The notes: generated by a model not told the origin, from the letters alone. A DNA stretch of 64,000 nt from Sinorhizobium meliloti (GCF_035610345.1 NZ_CP141213.1:1550001-1614000), one strand, 5' to 3'. Counted from the first letter of the stretch, positions 44,947 to 54,367 are shown. Translations and numbers: made by a program.

Positions 44947-46044
44947 TCAGCCTGCCAAAGCCTTTCCGGTCTCGCCGTCGAAGAGATGCGCCCGGGACAG
45001 ATCGAGGCTCATGCGCACCGCCTCGCCCGGGCGCAGCGGCCGCGGGTTGAGCATGCGCGAGACCCAATCCCGCCCGTTGAACTGAGTGAAAACCAGGGTT
45101 TCGTTGCCCAGCGGTTCCGTGATCGTGACCGGAAGCTCGATCTCGTGGACGGCGTCCGCATCACCCGCATGGAGGCCGTGCCCCGAAGGATAGACATCGT
45201 CCGGCCTGAGCCCGAAGGTCACTTTCTGGCCCTCGCGAACCGAGGAACGGAAGCGTGGCGGGAGCGGCAGGGTCGCTCCGCTTGCAAAGGCGAGCTTTCC
45301 GTCCGTCAGGACCGCCTCCTCCATGTTCATCGGCGGCGAGCCGATGAAGCCGGCGACGAACTTGGTCGCCGGGCGGCGGAAGACATCCTCCGGCGTGCCC
45401 ACCTGCTCGATATGCCCGTCGCGCATGATGACGATGCGGTCGGAGAGCGTCATCGCCTCCACCTGATCATGGGTGACGTAGATCATCGTCGCCTGCATGC
45501 GGGCGTGCAGTTTCTTGATCTCGGTGCGCACCTGGGTCCTGAGCTTCGCGTCGAGGTTCGACAGAGGCTCATCGAAGAGAAAGACATCCGGCTGCCGCAC
45601 GATCGCGCGTCCCATGGCGACGCGCTGGCGCTGGCCGCCCGACAGTTGCGAAGGGCGACGTTCGAGAAGATGGCCGAGATCGAGGATCGCCGCCGCCTCG
45701 GCAACGCGCGTCTTGATCTCTTCCGCCGGACGCCCGGCGATTTTCAGCGAGAAGCCCATATTCTCGGCGACCGTCATATGCGGGTAGAGTGCATAGGACT
45801 GAAAGACCATCGAGATGTTGCGCGCTCGAGGCGGCAGATCGTTGACCTTTCGCCCGCCGATCTCGATCGCGCCGCCGCTGACCTCCTCGAGTCCCGCGAT
45901 CATGCGCAGCGTCGTCGACTTGCCGCAGCCCGAAGGTCCGACGAGCGCAATGAATTCGCGATCCTTTACTTCAAGATCGATGCCGTGCACGACTTCCAGA
46001 GCGCCGTAGCGCTTGACGAGTTTCTTGAGCGTAACGGGCGCCAT
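44947..46044 (-). CDS. Sugar ABC transporter ATPase (UgpC/MalK type)
   Basis: 365 aa: Walker A GPSGCGKSTTLRM, Q-loop MVFQSYALYPHMTV, signature [19 protein letters not shown], Walker B VFLFDEPLSNLDAKLR, H-loop VTHDQVEAMTL. The C-terminal domain has FIGSPPMNMEEA and the TOBE region. It energises the two permeases at 46051-47813 and works with the binding protein at 47883. Confidence 0.95.
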   Translation of the reverse strand: MAPVTLKKLVKRYGALEVVHGIDLEVKDREFIALVGPSGCGKSTTLRMIAGLEEVSGGAIEIGGRKVNDLPPRARNISMVFQSYALYPHMTVAENMGFSLKIAGRPAEEIKTRVAEAAAILDLGHLLERRPSQLSGGQRQRVAMGRAIVRQPDVFLFDEPLSNLDAKLRTQVRTEIKKLHARMQATMIYVTHDQVEAMTLSDRIVIMRDGHIEQVGTPEDVFRRPATKFVAGFIGSPPMNMEEAVLTDGKLAFASGATLPLPPRFRSSVREGQKVTFGLRPDDVYPSGHGLHAGDADAVHEIELPVTITEPLGNETLVFTQFNGRDWVSRMLNPRPLRPGEAVRMSLDLSRAHLFDGETGKALAG

Positions 46045-46050
46045 GGACGA

Positions 46051-46917
46051 TTATCCTTTCACCGCGCCGAAGGTCAGGCCCGAGACGAGGTGCTTCTGAA
46101 TGATGAAGGTGAGGGTCAACGCCGGAACGATCATGACGACCGCGAGCGCGCACATGCCGCGCCAGTCGATGGTGAATTCGGCGGTGTAGTCGAGGAGCCC
46201 CACGGGCAAGGTCTTGGAATTGACGGAGCGGGTAATCTGCGAAGCGAGCGCATATTCGTTCCAGGACGTCAGGAAAGCGAAGATACCGGCCGACGCAATG
46301 CCCGGGCCGGCAAGCGGAAACTCCACCTGCCAGAAGGCCTGCCAAGGGGTGCAGCCGTCGATCTGCGCGGCTTCCGCGAGATCTTTCGGCACCTGGCGGA
46401 AGAATCCGTCGATCAGCCAGATCGTGAAGGGAACGTTGAGCGCGACATAGGTGAGAATCAGCGAGAAATGCGTATCGATGATGCCGGTGCGCGCATAGAG
46501 CATGAAGAGCGGCAGCGACAGCGCGATGCCCGGCACCGCGCGCGTCAGCATGAAGCCGAGGAAGATGGCCGACTTCGCCTTGAACCGGTAGCGCGCGAAG
46601 GCATAGCCGCCGGCAAGGCCGATCGCCAGGGCGATGACCGTCGAGGTGACCGATACGATGAGCGAATTGCGGAAATAGTCCCAGACCGGGACGCCCCCCT
46701 GCCCGGCGCCCGAGAACATCGCCCGGTAGGCGTCGAACGAGAGCGTCTCCGGGATCCAGACCGGCGGCTTGGCCATGATCTCGACCGTCGGCCTCAGCGA
46801 TGACAGTACGATCCAGAGGCCCGGCAGGCAAATGACCAGCATGGCGAGAAAGAGCCCCACGAGGTGCGCCACCTTCAGCAACCGCCGCCGCAGGCGATGA
46901 GACGCGTTCGTATCCAT
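46051..46917 (-). CDS. Sugar ABC transporter permease (MalG-like)
   Basis: 288 aa from the ATG at 46917 (MDTNASHRLRRRLLKVAHLV), which overlaps the TAA of the preceding permease. First membrane segment GLFLAMLVICLPGLWIVLSS; EAA loop LAEAAQIDGCTPWQAFWQVE; family ending KHLVSGLTFGAVKG. It forms the channel with the MalF-like permease. Confidence 0.93.
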   Translation of the reverse strand: MDTNASHRLRRRLLKVAHLVGLFLAMLVICLPGLWIVLSSLRPTVEIMAKPPVWIPETLSFDAYRAMFSGAGQGGVPVWDYFRNSLIVSVTSTVIALAIGLAGGYAFARYRFKAKSAIFLGFMLTRAVPGIALSLPLFMLYARTGIIDTHFSLILTYVALNVPFTIWLIDGFFRQVPKDLAEAAQIDGCTPWQAFWQVEFPLAGPGIASAGIFAFLTSWNEYALASQITRSVNSKTLPVGLLDYTAEFTIDWRGMCALAVVMIVPALTLTFIIQKHLVSGLTFGAVKG

Positions 46918-47813
46918 TACCACTCGGCTCCGATCTGCTGGCGCGCCGCGGCGAGCTTGCGGAAGAAATAGACGGTGAAGACGATCGACAGCAGGATGGC
47001 GACATAGGCCATTGCGTTGGCCATCCCCATGCGGGCGTCGCCATAGGCGGTGCGTCCGATAAGCGTCCAGAGCAGTTCGGTGCGCTTTGCCGGGCCGCCA
47101 TCCGTCATGATCTTGACGATGTCGTAGGCGCGCGCGACATCGAGCGAACGGATCGTCATCGCGATGAAGGCGAAGGGCATCAGGTAGGGCCAGGTGACAT
47201 AGCGGAAGGTCTGCCAGGGCGTGCAGCCGTCGACATGGGCCGCTTCGACCGGATCCTTGGGCATGGCAAGCAGCCCGGCGAGAATGAGGATCGCAAAAAC
47301 CGCGGTCGACGACCAGACCTCTGCGACGATGATCGAGAAGAGCGCGAGATTGCCGTCGATCAGCCAGGGGATGGCACGGTCGGTGAGGCCCAGCGACTGC
47401 AGCGCGTTGTTGACGAAGCCGATATTGTCGTTGAACAGGAACTTGAACTGGAAGCCCACCAGCACCGGCGAGAACATCATCGGAAACATCATCGCGGTCC
47501 GCAACGCCCGCTGGCCGTAAGTCGCCTTGTTGACCAGCAGCGCCAAGCCAAGTCCGAGGAACATCTCGGCGTTGAGCGCGACGGTGAGAAGGAGCACCGT
47601 CCGGCCGAACGCGACCCAGAATTCGGCATTGGTGAGGACGTTCACATAGTTGCGAAACCCGATGAAGACCCAAAGCGAGTCCGGCTTCGTCAGACGGAAC
47701 GGGGTGAAACTCGAATAAAGCGAGAAGACGAGCGGCAGCACGATGAACACTGCCAGGACGATGAAGGCCGGAAGCAGCAGAAGCGTGGGTGCCGACAGTT
47801 TCGAGAGCTTCAT
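46917..47813 (-). CDS. Sugar ABC transporter permease (MalF-like)
   Basis: 298 aa from the ATG at 47813 (MKLSKLSAPTLLLLPAFIVL). Six hydrophobic segments, EAA loop VEAAHVDGCTPWQTFRYVTW, and IVKIMTDGGPAKRTELLWTL near the C-terminus. An upstream in-frame start exists but lacks an RBS. Confidence 0.93.
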   Translation of the reverse strand: MKLSKLSAPTLLLLPAFIVLAVFIVLPLVFSLYSSFTPFRLTKPDSLWVFIGFRNYVNVLTNAEFWVAFGRTVLLLTVALNAEMFLGLGLALLVNKATYGQRALRTAMMFPMMFSPVLVGFQFKFLFNDNIGFVNNALQSLGLTDRAIPWLIDGNLALFSIIVAEVWSSTAVFAILILAGLLAMPKDPVEAAHVDGCTPWQTFRYVTWPYLMPFAFIAMTIRSLDVARAYDIVKIMTDGGPAKRTELLWTLIGRTAYGDARMGMANAMAYVAILLSIVFTVYFFRKLAAARQQIGAEW

Positions 47814-47882
47814 CGGAGATCCTGGGAAGAGTTCACATGCGTGGCGGCGCCGAAACGGTCCGGCGCCGCCTTTCAATCGGGA

Positions 47883-49202
47883 TCAGAGCTTGCCGGCGTC
47901 TTCGAGGATGCCGGTCGCCTTTTCGGCGGCGGCGTCGAGCGCTTCCTTCGACGTCTTGTCGCCGAGGATCGCTGCCTGCAGCTCCGGATAGACTGCGTTG
48001 GAGATCTCGATCCACTCAGCCGTCTGCGGCACCGGGAAAGCATGCTTGGCCGCTTCCTGGAAGGCCTGCAGGACCTCGGTCTTGTAGGCGTCGCCTTCAG
48101 CGGCCTTGATGTTGTAGTCCCAGACGGCGCTTCGCGTCGGCAGCGGGCCGGCGGCGGATTCGAGCTTCTGGCTGTCCTCATTCGTCAGCCACCAGACGAG
48201 CGAGGCGGCTGCTTCCTTGTCGGCGCAGGATTCGGTCACCGAGAAGCCGTGATGCCCGGACCAGCCGGTGCGCTTGCCGGAGGAGCCGGCCGGCTGAACC
48301 TTGATGCCGACATTGCCGGCGACCTTCGACGACTTCGGATCGTTGAAGAAGGATGCCCAGCCGGGCCAGTCGAGATTGACCGCGATCGAGCCCGAGGCGA
48401 AGCCCTGTCCGAGATCGTCCCAGAGATAGTTGGTGGTGCCCGGCGGTACCGCCTTGTCTTTGTAGAGCTTGACGAACCATTCGAGCGCGCGCACGCCCGC
48501 TTCCGAATTGAAGGCCGGACGGCCGTCCTTGTCGAGATATTCCCCACCCTCGGCGACCAGCATTTCGTAGAAGCGGCCGTTGATCGCTTCCTCCTTGCCG
48601 GCAAACTGGGTGCCGTAGAAATTTGGCGGAGCGGCGAAGAATTCCGCCTGGTCGCTCACCTGAGCCCAGGTGTCCGGCGGCGCGAGGTCATAGCCGTATT
48701 TGGCCTTGAATTCGGTCTTCTTCGCCTCGTCCTGGTAAAGGCTCTTTTGGAAATAGAGCGCGGAGACGTCGAACTGCGCCCGCGGCAGCATCACGAGCTT
48801 GCCGTCGAGCGTCGAGGCGTCGATTACTGCCGGCACGAATTTGGACACTTCTTCGGAAGGGATGAGGCCGAAAAGGTCCGCATAGATGTCCGGATATTGC
48901 GGCGCGAAGGAGGAGTGGTTCGAACCGACGCACCAGGTGAGGCCGCCGGTGGCGATATCGGACTTGATCTCCTTGTCCAGTTCGAAGTGGTTCTTCTTCG
49001 ACAGGATGTTGACCTTGGCTCCGGTCGCCTTCTCCCATTCGCCGATGCGCTCATAGAGTTTTTCGTACTGCTGTCCACCGATCAGCTTGGCGTCGATGGT
49101 CACGCCTTCGAACTTGCCGGGCAGGTCCGCGGCATTTGCCGCCCCCATTGCGCAAGCAAGCATGATCACTCCGGCCGATACGCCGGAAAGCAGCCTGTTC
49201 AT
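47883..49202 (-). CDS. Sugar ABC transporter periplasmic binding protein
   Basis: 439 aa. Start ATG at 49202 after GGAGGAA. The signal peptide MNRLLSGVSAGVIMLACAMG is cleaved near ANAADLPGKFEG. Family-1 binding protein, with LAPPDTWAQVSDQAEFFAA, the VNLDWPGWASFFNDPKSS segment, and SGHHGFSVTESCADKEAAA. First gene of the sugar transport and fucose operon, divergent from the IclR gene at 49370. Ligand inferred to be L-fucose or a related sugar. Confidence 0.92.
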   Translation of the reverse strand: MNRLLSGVSAGVIMLACAMGAANAADLPGKFEGVTIDAKLIGGQQYEKLYERIGEWEKATGAKVNILSKKNHFELDKEIKSDIATGGLTWCVGSNHSSFAPQYPDIYADLFGLIPSEEVSKFVPAVIDASTLDGKLVMLPRAQFDVSALYFQKSLYQDEAKKTEFKAKYGYDLAPPDTWAQVSDQAEFFAAPPNFYGTQFAGKEEAINGRFYEMLVAEGGEYLDKDGRPAFNSEAGVRALEWFVKLYKDKAVPPGTTNYLWDDLGQGFASGSIAVNLDWPGWASFFNDPKSSKVAGNVGIKVQPAGSSGKRTGWSGHHGFSVTESCADKEAAASLVWWLTNEDSQKLESAAGPLPTRSAVWDYNIKAAEGDAYKTEVLQAFQEAAKHAFPVPQTAEWIEISNAVYPELQAAILGDKTSKEALDAAAEKATGILEDAGKL

Positions 49203-49369
49203 TGTACTTCCTCCACTGAACACGCCCTTCTCCGAGAGCATGAGTCCTCATCCGTGAGAAACTAATTCATATACAAACGACAAATTTATGGATGGTCAAG
49301 GGTCATTCCCTTCCGTCTTCCGCTTTTCATGCGTATATGGAGAGGAATATTCATCTGGGAGAGACGCGG
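49203..49369. promoter_or_regulatory. Divergent promoter region between fucose operon and iclR-type gene
   Basis: This 167-bp spacer is A+T-rich around 49262-49290. It contains CATATAC and, about 65 bp on, GTATATG, an inverted pair that may be recognised by the IclR protein. No gene is visible in it. Both flanking operons should be transcribed outwards from here. Confidence 0.4.
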
Positions 49370-50152
49370 ATGGACAATGAAGAGTCCGATAAGTATCGCG
49401 CGCCGGCACTCGACAAGGGCCTGGACATACTGGAGCTGCTTGCCAGCGTCGACGGCGGCCTCACGCAGGCGGAGATTTCGAAGAGGCTGAACCGCAGTCC
49501 GAACGAGTTCTACCGCATGCTCGACCGTCTCGTGCGCCGCGGCTACGTGACCCGTATCGACGGCGATCTCTATTCGCTGACCCTGAAGCTCTTCGGATTG
49601 GCGCAGTTGCATGCGCCCGTGCGCCGGCTCGCTTCCTTCGCCACGCCGTTGATGCGTGACCTCGCCCAGCGGTCTAAGCAGGCCAACCAACTCGCCGTCT
49701 TCGACCGCGGCTCCGCCGTCGTGATCGCGCAGCAGGAGGCGCCGGACTATTGGGGCATTTCGATCCGGGTGGGCTCGCATATCAGCCTGTTCGACACCGG
49801 ATCGGGCCACGTGCTGCTTGCATTCCGTTCGCCGGAGGAACGGGAAATGATGATCTCCGAACATGTGCGCAGCAGGGACGAGATCAACCTCACCCCGGAA
49901 TTCTACGCCCGTCTCGACCAGATCCGCGAGCGCGGCTACGAGATGATGGCAAGTGCCCAGACCGCCGGTGTTTACAACCTCTCCGCCCCGATCCTGGGGC
50001 CCGACGGACGCAGCATCGCAGCGCTCACCTGCCCCTATATCTCCCTGGTCAACAATCCTTCGGCCCCTGATATCACCGAGACCATATCGCTCCTGCTCAA
50101 GACCGCATCGCAACTCTCGGCGCTCGCCGGAGCCGATGTCGCGCAGGGTTGA
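49370..50152 (+). CDS. IclR-family transcriptional regulator
   Basis: 260 aa from the ATG at 49370 (MDNEESDKYRAPALDKGLDI); the frame is open 78 nt further up, but GGGAGAG sits before this ATG. HTH in QAEISKRLNRSPNEFYRMLD; effector domain with HISLFDTGSGHVLLAFRSPE and GVYNLSAPILGPDGRS. It lies between the divergent sugar transport operon and the fuconolactonase gene, so it very probably controls the fucose regulon. Confidence 0.9.
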   Translation: MDNEESDKYRAPALDKGLDILELLASVDGGLTQAEISKRLNRSPNEFYRMLDRLVRRGYVTRIDGDLYSLTLKLFGLAQLHAPVRRLASFATPLMRDLAQRSKQANQLAVFDRGSAVVIAQQEAPDYWGISIRVGSHISLFDTGSGHVLLAFRSPEEREMMISEHVRSRDEINLTPEFYARLDQIRERGYEMMASAQTAGVYNLSAPILGPDGRSIAALTCPYISLVNNPSAPDITETISLLLKTASQLSALAGADVAQG

Positions 50153-50202
50153 TCCGCGCCGGAAAAACAGACTTCCTATTTGAATGAAGAGGAGGAGCAG
50201 CC

Positions 50203-51039
50203 TTGATCATCGACACGCATCTGCATCTGATCGACAAATCCGCGCTCAACTATCCGTGGCTCGCCGGCGTTCCCGCGCTCGATCGCGATTTTCTCTATTC
50301 GACCTATGCGGCGGAGGCAAAGCGCGTGGGCATTGCCGCCTCGCTGCATATGGAGGTGGACGTCGACCCGGCTGAGATCGAACTCGAGACGCGCGAGGTC
50401 GCGCGTCTTGCGGGTGAGCCCGGAAGCCTCCTCAAAGGCGCAATCGCCGCCTGCCGACCGGAAGAGGAAGGCTTCGCCGCCTATCTCGCGCGGCAGGAGG
50501 AAAACGCCTTCGTCAAGGGTTTCAGGCGGGTGCTGCACGTCGTTGCCGACGATCTCTCCGAGCAATCTCTCTTTCGCCAAAACATCAAGCGGCTCTCCGG
50601 CACCCGCTTCACCTTCGATCTCTGCGTCCTGCCGCATCAGATTCCGAAAGCCATGGCACTCGCCGACCTCGCGCCGGACGTTCAGTTCATTCTCGACCAT
50701 TGCGGCGTTCCGGATGTAAAGACTCGCGCGGAGCATCCCTGGCGCGATCATATGACCGAGATCGCCCGCCGCCCGAATGTCGTCGCCAAGATCTCCGGAG
50801 TGGTCGCCTATGCGGAGGAAGGCTGGACGCTCGCCTCCATCCGTCCCTATGTCGAGCACACGATCTCGGCCTTCGGCTGGGACCGCGTGGTCTGGGGCAG
50901 CGACTGGCCGGTCTGCACCCTCGGCGGCAACCTCTCGACCTGGGTCGCGGCCACCCAGGCTCTCATCGAAGGCTGCAGTCCCGAGGAACGGAGGAAGCTG
51001 CTCTCCGGCAATGCGCGGCGGATCTGGAACCTGCCCTGA
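50203..51039 (+). CDS. Amidohydrolase family 2 lactonase, probable L-fuconolactonase
   Basis: 278 aa with a TTG start at 50203, preceded by GGAGGAG. COG3618-type metal-dependent hydrolase: MIIDTHLHLIDKSALNYPWL (HxH metal motif), FILDHCGVPDVKTR, KISGVVAYAEEGWT, and DRVVWGSDWPVCTLGGN with the conserved Asp. L-fuconolactonases belong to this family. It opens L-fucono-1,5-lactone to L-fuconate, fitting the dehydratase at 38952. Follows the IclR gene by 50 bp on the same strand. Confidence 0.9.
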   Translation: MIIDTHLHLIDKSALNYPWLAGVPALDRDFLYSTYAAEAKRVGIAASLHMEVDVDPAEIELETREVARLAGEPGSLLKGAIAACRPEEEGFAAYLARQEENAFVKGFRRVLHVVADDLSEQSLFRQNIKRLSGTRFTFDLCVLPHQIPKAMALADLAPDVQFILDHCGVPDVKTRAEHPWRDHMTEIARRPNVVAKISGVVAYAEEGWTLASIRPYVEHTISAFGWDRVVWGSDWPVCTLGGNLSTWVAATQALIEGCSPEERRKLLSGNARRIWNLP

Positions 51040-51064
51040 CGATTCTCTCTCTTGCTCCCTCACC

Positions 51065-51079
51065 CCTGTGCTTGTCACA
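51065..51079. repeat. RIME fragment, left arm only
   Basis: CCTGTGCTTGTCACA, followed by CGGCAATGAGGG, matches the arm of the RIME copies at 6591 and 26171, but the centre and the other arm are gone. It lies in the 68-bp gap between the convergent fuconolactonase and deacetylase genes. Confidence 0.6.
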
Positions 51080-51107
51080 CGGCAATGAGGGCGTGCAAAA
51101 GGCGCCG

Positions 51108-51986
51108 TCATGATGCGCCGCGTTGCCGTTCCAGCGTCTCGAAATGGTCGGCGATCTCCTTGCCGGTTGCGATCCAAACTTCGCCTTTTGCCTGAACGTG
51201 GCGCAGGAAGTCGCGAAGGAGGTGCCACCGCATCGGACGGCCGGACACTTGCGGGTGCAGGACGAGCGTCGTGACGCCGCCCCAGGCATGGGTGGCCTCG
51301 AATTCGTCGACCCAGAGGGCGAGGACGGCTTCGCGGCCGAAGAGCGGCCGCGCGCTCGAGCGGCTGGACATCCCGAAATTCCAGTCGTCGAATGCGAAAT
51401 TGACCGGAATCTCCACCGGGCCCGGCACGCCGTCAGCCGAAGCGTGCCGGTAGGGCAGGATGTCGTCGCGAAACGAGCTGGAATAGCGGATGCCCGTTTT
51501 GGCAAGATAGGCGATGAGCTCGGGAAAGTTCTCTCCCGAGGGCGCGCGGTAACCGACCGGACGGATGCCGAATGCCCGCTGCAGCGCCTCGAAGCCGCGG
51601 TCGATCTCCTCGAACGTCTCGTCCAGCCGATCGCGATCCGGTATCTTGTGAAGATAGCCGTGGTGACCGATCTCGTGTCCGGCCGCGACAATCTTTTCGC
51701 AGGCCGCGGGATGGGCAAGCGCCGTCCATCCGGGCGTGAAGAACGTCGCCTTCATCGCCAGCTCGTCCATCAGTTCGACGATCCTGGCAATGCCGACGCG
51801 CGCATCGTAGCCGCCATGGGAGGTGGTCACCATCCGATCGACATTCGAAGGATTGTTGCCGATCCATGCGGTTTCGGCATCCGCGTCGAAGCCGATGAAG
51901 ACGGCGCTCTTCGCGCCGTTCGGCCAGCTCATCGCCGGCGTTTGCGGCGCCGGATTGAGCGGACGGGGCGTCAGGTCGTAGGTCAT
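51108..51986 (-). CDS. Polysaccharide deacetylase-fold hydrolase (PgdA/cyclic imidase-like)
   Basis: 292 aa from the ATG at 51986 (MTYDLTPRPLNPAPQTPAMS), with GAGGAT upstream. NodB-fold enzyme of the subgroup that begins with FIGFDADAETAWIGNNPSNV. It also has KATFFTPGWTALAHPAACEK, then GHEIGHHGYLHKIP (HxxxH zinc motif) and TLVLHPQVSGRPMRWHLL. This cytoplasmic subgroup includes Helicobacter PgdA-like proteins and cyclic imide hydrolases. No signal peptide is present. The association with an ArgH-type lyase and MmgE/PrpD suggests small-molecule amide or imide hydrolysis, not cell-wall deacetylation. Confidence 0.85.
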   Translation of the reverse strand: MTYDLTPRPLNPAPQTPAMSWPNGAKSAVFIGFDADAETAWIGNNPSNVDRMVTTSHGGYDARVGIARIVELMDELAMKATFFTPGWTALAHPAACEKIVAAGHEIGHHGYLHKIPDRDRLDETFEEIDRGFEALQRAFGIRPVGYRAPSGENFPELIAYLAKTGIRYSSSFRDDILPYRHASADGVPGPVEIPVNFAFDDWNFGMSSRSSARPLFGREAVLALWVDEFEATHAWGGVTTLVLHPQVSGRPMRWHLLRDFLRHVQAKGEVWIATGKEIADHFETLERQRGAS

Positions 51987-51996
51987 GACGAAATCC

Positions 51997-53400
51997 TCAG
52001 CGAAAGACGGGACGCTTGTCGCCGTCGCCGGCAAGCAAGGGCTCCAGAGCGCGGCAATCCTCGACGTGTTCGAATTCGGCGAGCATCCGCCAGAGCCCGT
52101 CCGCCTGCTCCGTTTCGATGCTCATCACGGCGAGCTCTCCGAACTTGGCGCGGATGGCGGCGGGGCGCATCGGCCTTTCGGCGGAGCCGGTCGCGCGGGG
52201 CACCATTCGTGCCAGACGGGCGCCGTCCTTGAAGAGAAGCGTGACGACCGGCTCGTCGAGCGGCTGCATCCCATCGTCTACCGTTAGCAGCATGCGGTCC
52301 ATGACGGCCCGCAGGCGGGGATCGGCACGTCGGTCGGCGGCATAGGCCTGGAGCCCGGCCGTCAGGAACACGCAGCGTGCCGCAAGCGCATAGGGCAGGC
52401 TCATCTGCGTGGGCGCCATGGCGCCGCTCTCCCGGGCGCCGCACATGCCCATCAGCATGGCGCTCAACCGCAACTCGATCCTGTCGATCTCAGCTGCATC
52501 ACGGCCCGTTTCCGAAAGCAGGTCGTCCAGCGCATCGATCGCCGAATGGGCGCCCCGGCAGGAGGCGTAGGGTTTGAGGACCGCACGCCTCACCTTCCAG
52601 TCTTCGCCGAGTCCTTCGCAAAGCTTCTGCGGCTCGCAGACATCCTTGTTGAACGATCGGAAAAAGCCGCCCCAGACGTCGGAGAAGACCTCGGAGGGGC
52701 CGGCAAGGCCCTCCCCTGCCAACCGCGCCGCCAGCAGCCCGCCCTCGGCCGCGCGGCCGGCATGGATCTTCTTCGCCTGCGATCCGTCATGGATGAAGGC
52801 CCAGAGACCGGAGGAGAAGCTGGTGGCGAGCGTGATCGCATCGCGTGTGGCAAGATCATCGAAACCGGAAAGCCTGGCAACGGCCGCCGCAGCCGCAAGC
52901 GTGCCGCAGGTGCCCGTGGAATGCCAGCCAAGCCCGTTGTGGCTATCGTATCCGCCCGCCGCTTCGAGGACGCGCCGGCCGGTCTCGTAGCCCGCGACCA
53001 CGCTGGCGATGAGTTCCCTGCCCGTCACCGGCCGCTTCGCTTCGGCAATCGCGGCCAGAACGGCGGGAATGACGACGGCGCCCGAATGGTCGCACCCGCC
53101 GGAATCGTCGAGTTCGAAAGCATGTGCCGCGACCCCGTTTATGAGCGCGGCCTCACGCGTTGCTGCGCGATCGCCGGTGCCCCAGATCAGCGCGCTACCG
53201 GGCACACCGGCGGCCCTGCGGGCGATGCCGGCTTCCGCCGAGCGCGCGCCAGCCAGTGCCGCGCCGATCGTGTCCGCGATGTGGACTTTGGTCTTTTCGA
53301 CGACATCGGCTGGAAGCGCTTCGAACTTAAAGGCTGAAAGAATGGATGCCAGCCTGTCGACCGGCGTGTCGGCAGCAACGCGGGGCATGGAACTGCTCAT
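51997..53400 (-). CDS. MmgE/PrpD-family protein (isomerase/epimerase or dehydratase)
   Basis: 467 aa from the ATG at 53400; a start 30 nt further up is possible. Family features are DTIGAALAGARSAEAGIARR, AAHAFELDDSGGCDHSGAVV, GLGWHSTGTCGTLAAAAAVA, the KKIHAGRAAEGGLLAARLA motif and KPYASCRGAHSAIDAL. MmgE/PrpD includes 2-methylcitrate dehydratase, cis-aconitate decarboxylase and iminodisuccinate epimerase. No methylcitrate cycle genes are present; with an ArgH-like lyase nearby, an epimerase role is attractive. Confidence 0.88.
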   Translation of the reverse strand: MSSSMPRVAADTPVDRLASILSAFKFEALPADVVEKTKVHIADTIGAALAGARSAEAGIARRAAGVPGSALIWGTGDRAATREAALINGVAAHAFELDDSGGCDHSGAVVIPAVLAAIAEAKRPVTGRELIASVVAGYETGRRVLEAAGGYDSHNGLGWHSTGTCGTLAAAAAVARLSGFDDLATRDAITLATSFSSGLWAFIHDGSQAKKIHAGRAAEGGLLAARLAGEGLAGPSEVFSDVWGGFFRSFNKDVCEPQKLCEGLGEDWKVRRAVLKPYASCRGAHSAIDALDDLLSETGRDAAEIDRIELRLSAMLMGMCGARESGAMAPTQMSLPYALAARCVFLTAGLQAYAADRRADPRLRAVMDRMLLTVDDGMQPLDEPVVTLLFKDGARLARMVPRATGSAERPMRPAAIRAKFGELAVMSIETEQADGLWRMLAEFEHVEDCRALEPLLAGDGDKRPVFR

Positions 53401-53474
53401 GGTTTGTCGAGAATCGGTCGGCGACGGCACCTATTGCGGCCCGGCCTGTTCGGGCGGGGCCGCAGCGCGCCGGA

Positions 53475-54305
53475 TTACTTCACCGCTTCGCCATTGACGT
53501 AAATGCCATCGAGCAAGGTGCCCTCGAGGCCGTATTTTGCGAAAATCGCCTTGTATTCACCTGATTCCATCAGGGCCTTCAGCGCTGCGGCATAGGCGTC
53601 GCGCAGTTCCGTGTCCTTCTTGGCGAAACCGATGCCCTGATAGACCACGGTGAAGGGCTCGCCCACGACGGCGTAGGTGTCCTTCTCGAGATCCATCAGA
53701 TAGGGCAGTGTTTCGGAACCCTGCACGGCGGCGTCGAGCCGGCCTTGCTTGAGCTGGGCGCGGGCATCGGCGGAGCCTTCCGTGCCGACGACCTTGATGG
53801 CCGGCAGCCCCTTGGCTTCGCAATTGGCAGCACTCCATTTCGCCGTCTCGTCCGGGAAGGAGGTGCGGCGGCTCATGCCGACGGTCTTGCCGCAAAAATC
53901 GGCGAGCGTCTTGAACTCGTCCTTGCGGGCAAAGGACGTGTAGAACTGCGCGCCGGATTTCATGTAATCGATGAAATCGAGCGTATCCCGGCGCTTCGGA
54001 AGATCGCTCATGCCGCTATGGATAAGGTCGACACGGCCAGTCTGAAGCGACGAGATCATCTGCTCGAAGCCGATATTCGACCACTCGATCGTGGTGCCGA
54101 GCTCTTTGGCAAGCGCGACGCCGAGATCGATGTCGACACCCTTAAGTTCGTTGGTCGCCGGGTCGACATATTCCATCGGCGGATAGTTCGGCTGGTTGGC
54201 GACGACGACCTTGCCGGCCGACTTCACCCGCTCGGGCAGGCCGGCCGCATTGGCGGAGGTTGCGGCGAGGCATGCAACCGTGAGCGCTGCGATGTGCTTG
54301 TTCAT
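53475..54305 (-). CDS. Amino-acid ABC transporter periplasmic binding protein
   Basis: 276 aa from the ATG at 54305 (MNKHIAALTVACLAATSANA). Signal peptide cleaved near ANA. Family 3: GKVVVANQPNYPPMEYVDPA, ELKGVDIDLGVALAKELGTT, and the VDLIHSGMSDLPKRRDTLDF segment. Ligand unknown. Located between MmgE/PrpD and its ATPase. Confidence 0.92.
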   Translation of the reverse strand: MNKHIAALTVACLAATSANAAGLPERVKSAGKVVVANQPNYPPMEYVDPATNELKGVDIDLGVALAKELGTTIEWSNIGFEQMISSLQTGRVDLIHSGMSDLPKRRDTLDFIDYMKSGAQFYTSFARKDEFKTLADFCGKTVGMSRRTSFPDETAKWSAANCEAKGLPAIKVVGTEGSADARAQLKQGRLDAAVQGSETLPYLMDLEKDTYAVVGEPFTVVYQGIGFAKKDTELRDAYAAALKALMESGEYKAIFAKYGLEGTLLDGIYVNGEAVK

Positions 54306-54367
54306 GTGGTTCCCCATCTTGTCCTGGTTCGAGCCGGCGGCTTCGTCTGCCGCCGTTTTTCTGTTCC

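Noticed and set aside
47235..49265. 676-codon open frame on the plus strand
   Set aside because: Antisense to the sugar permease and binding-protein genes, which have clear signal peptide and family motifs.
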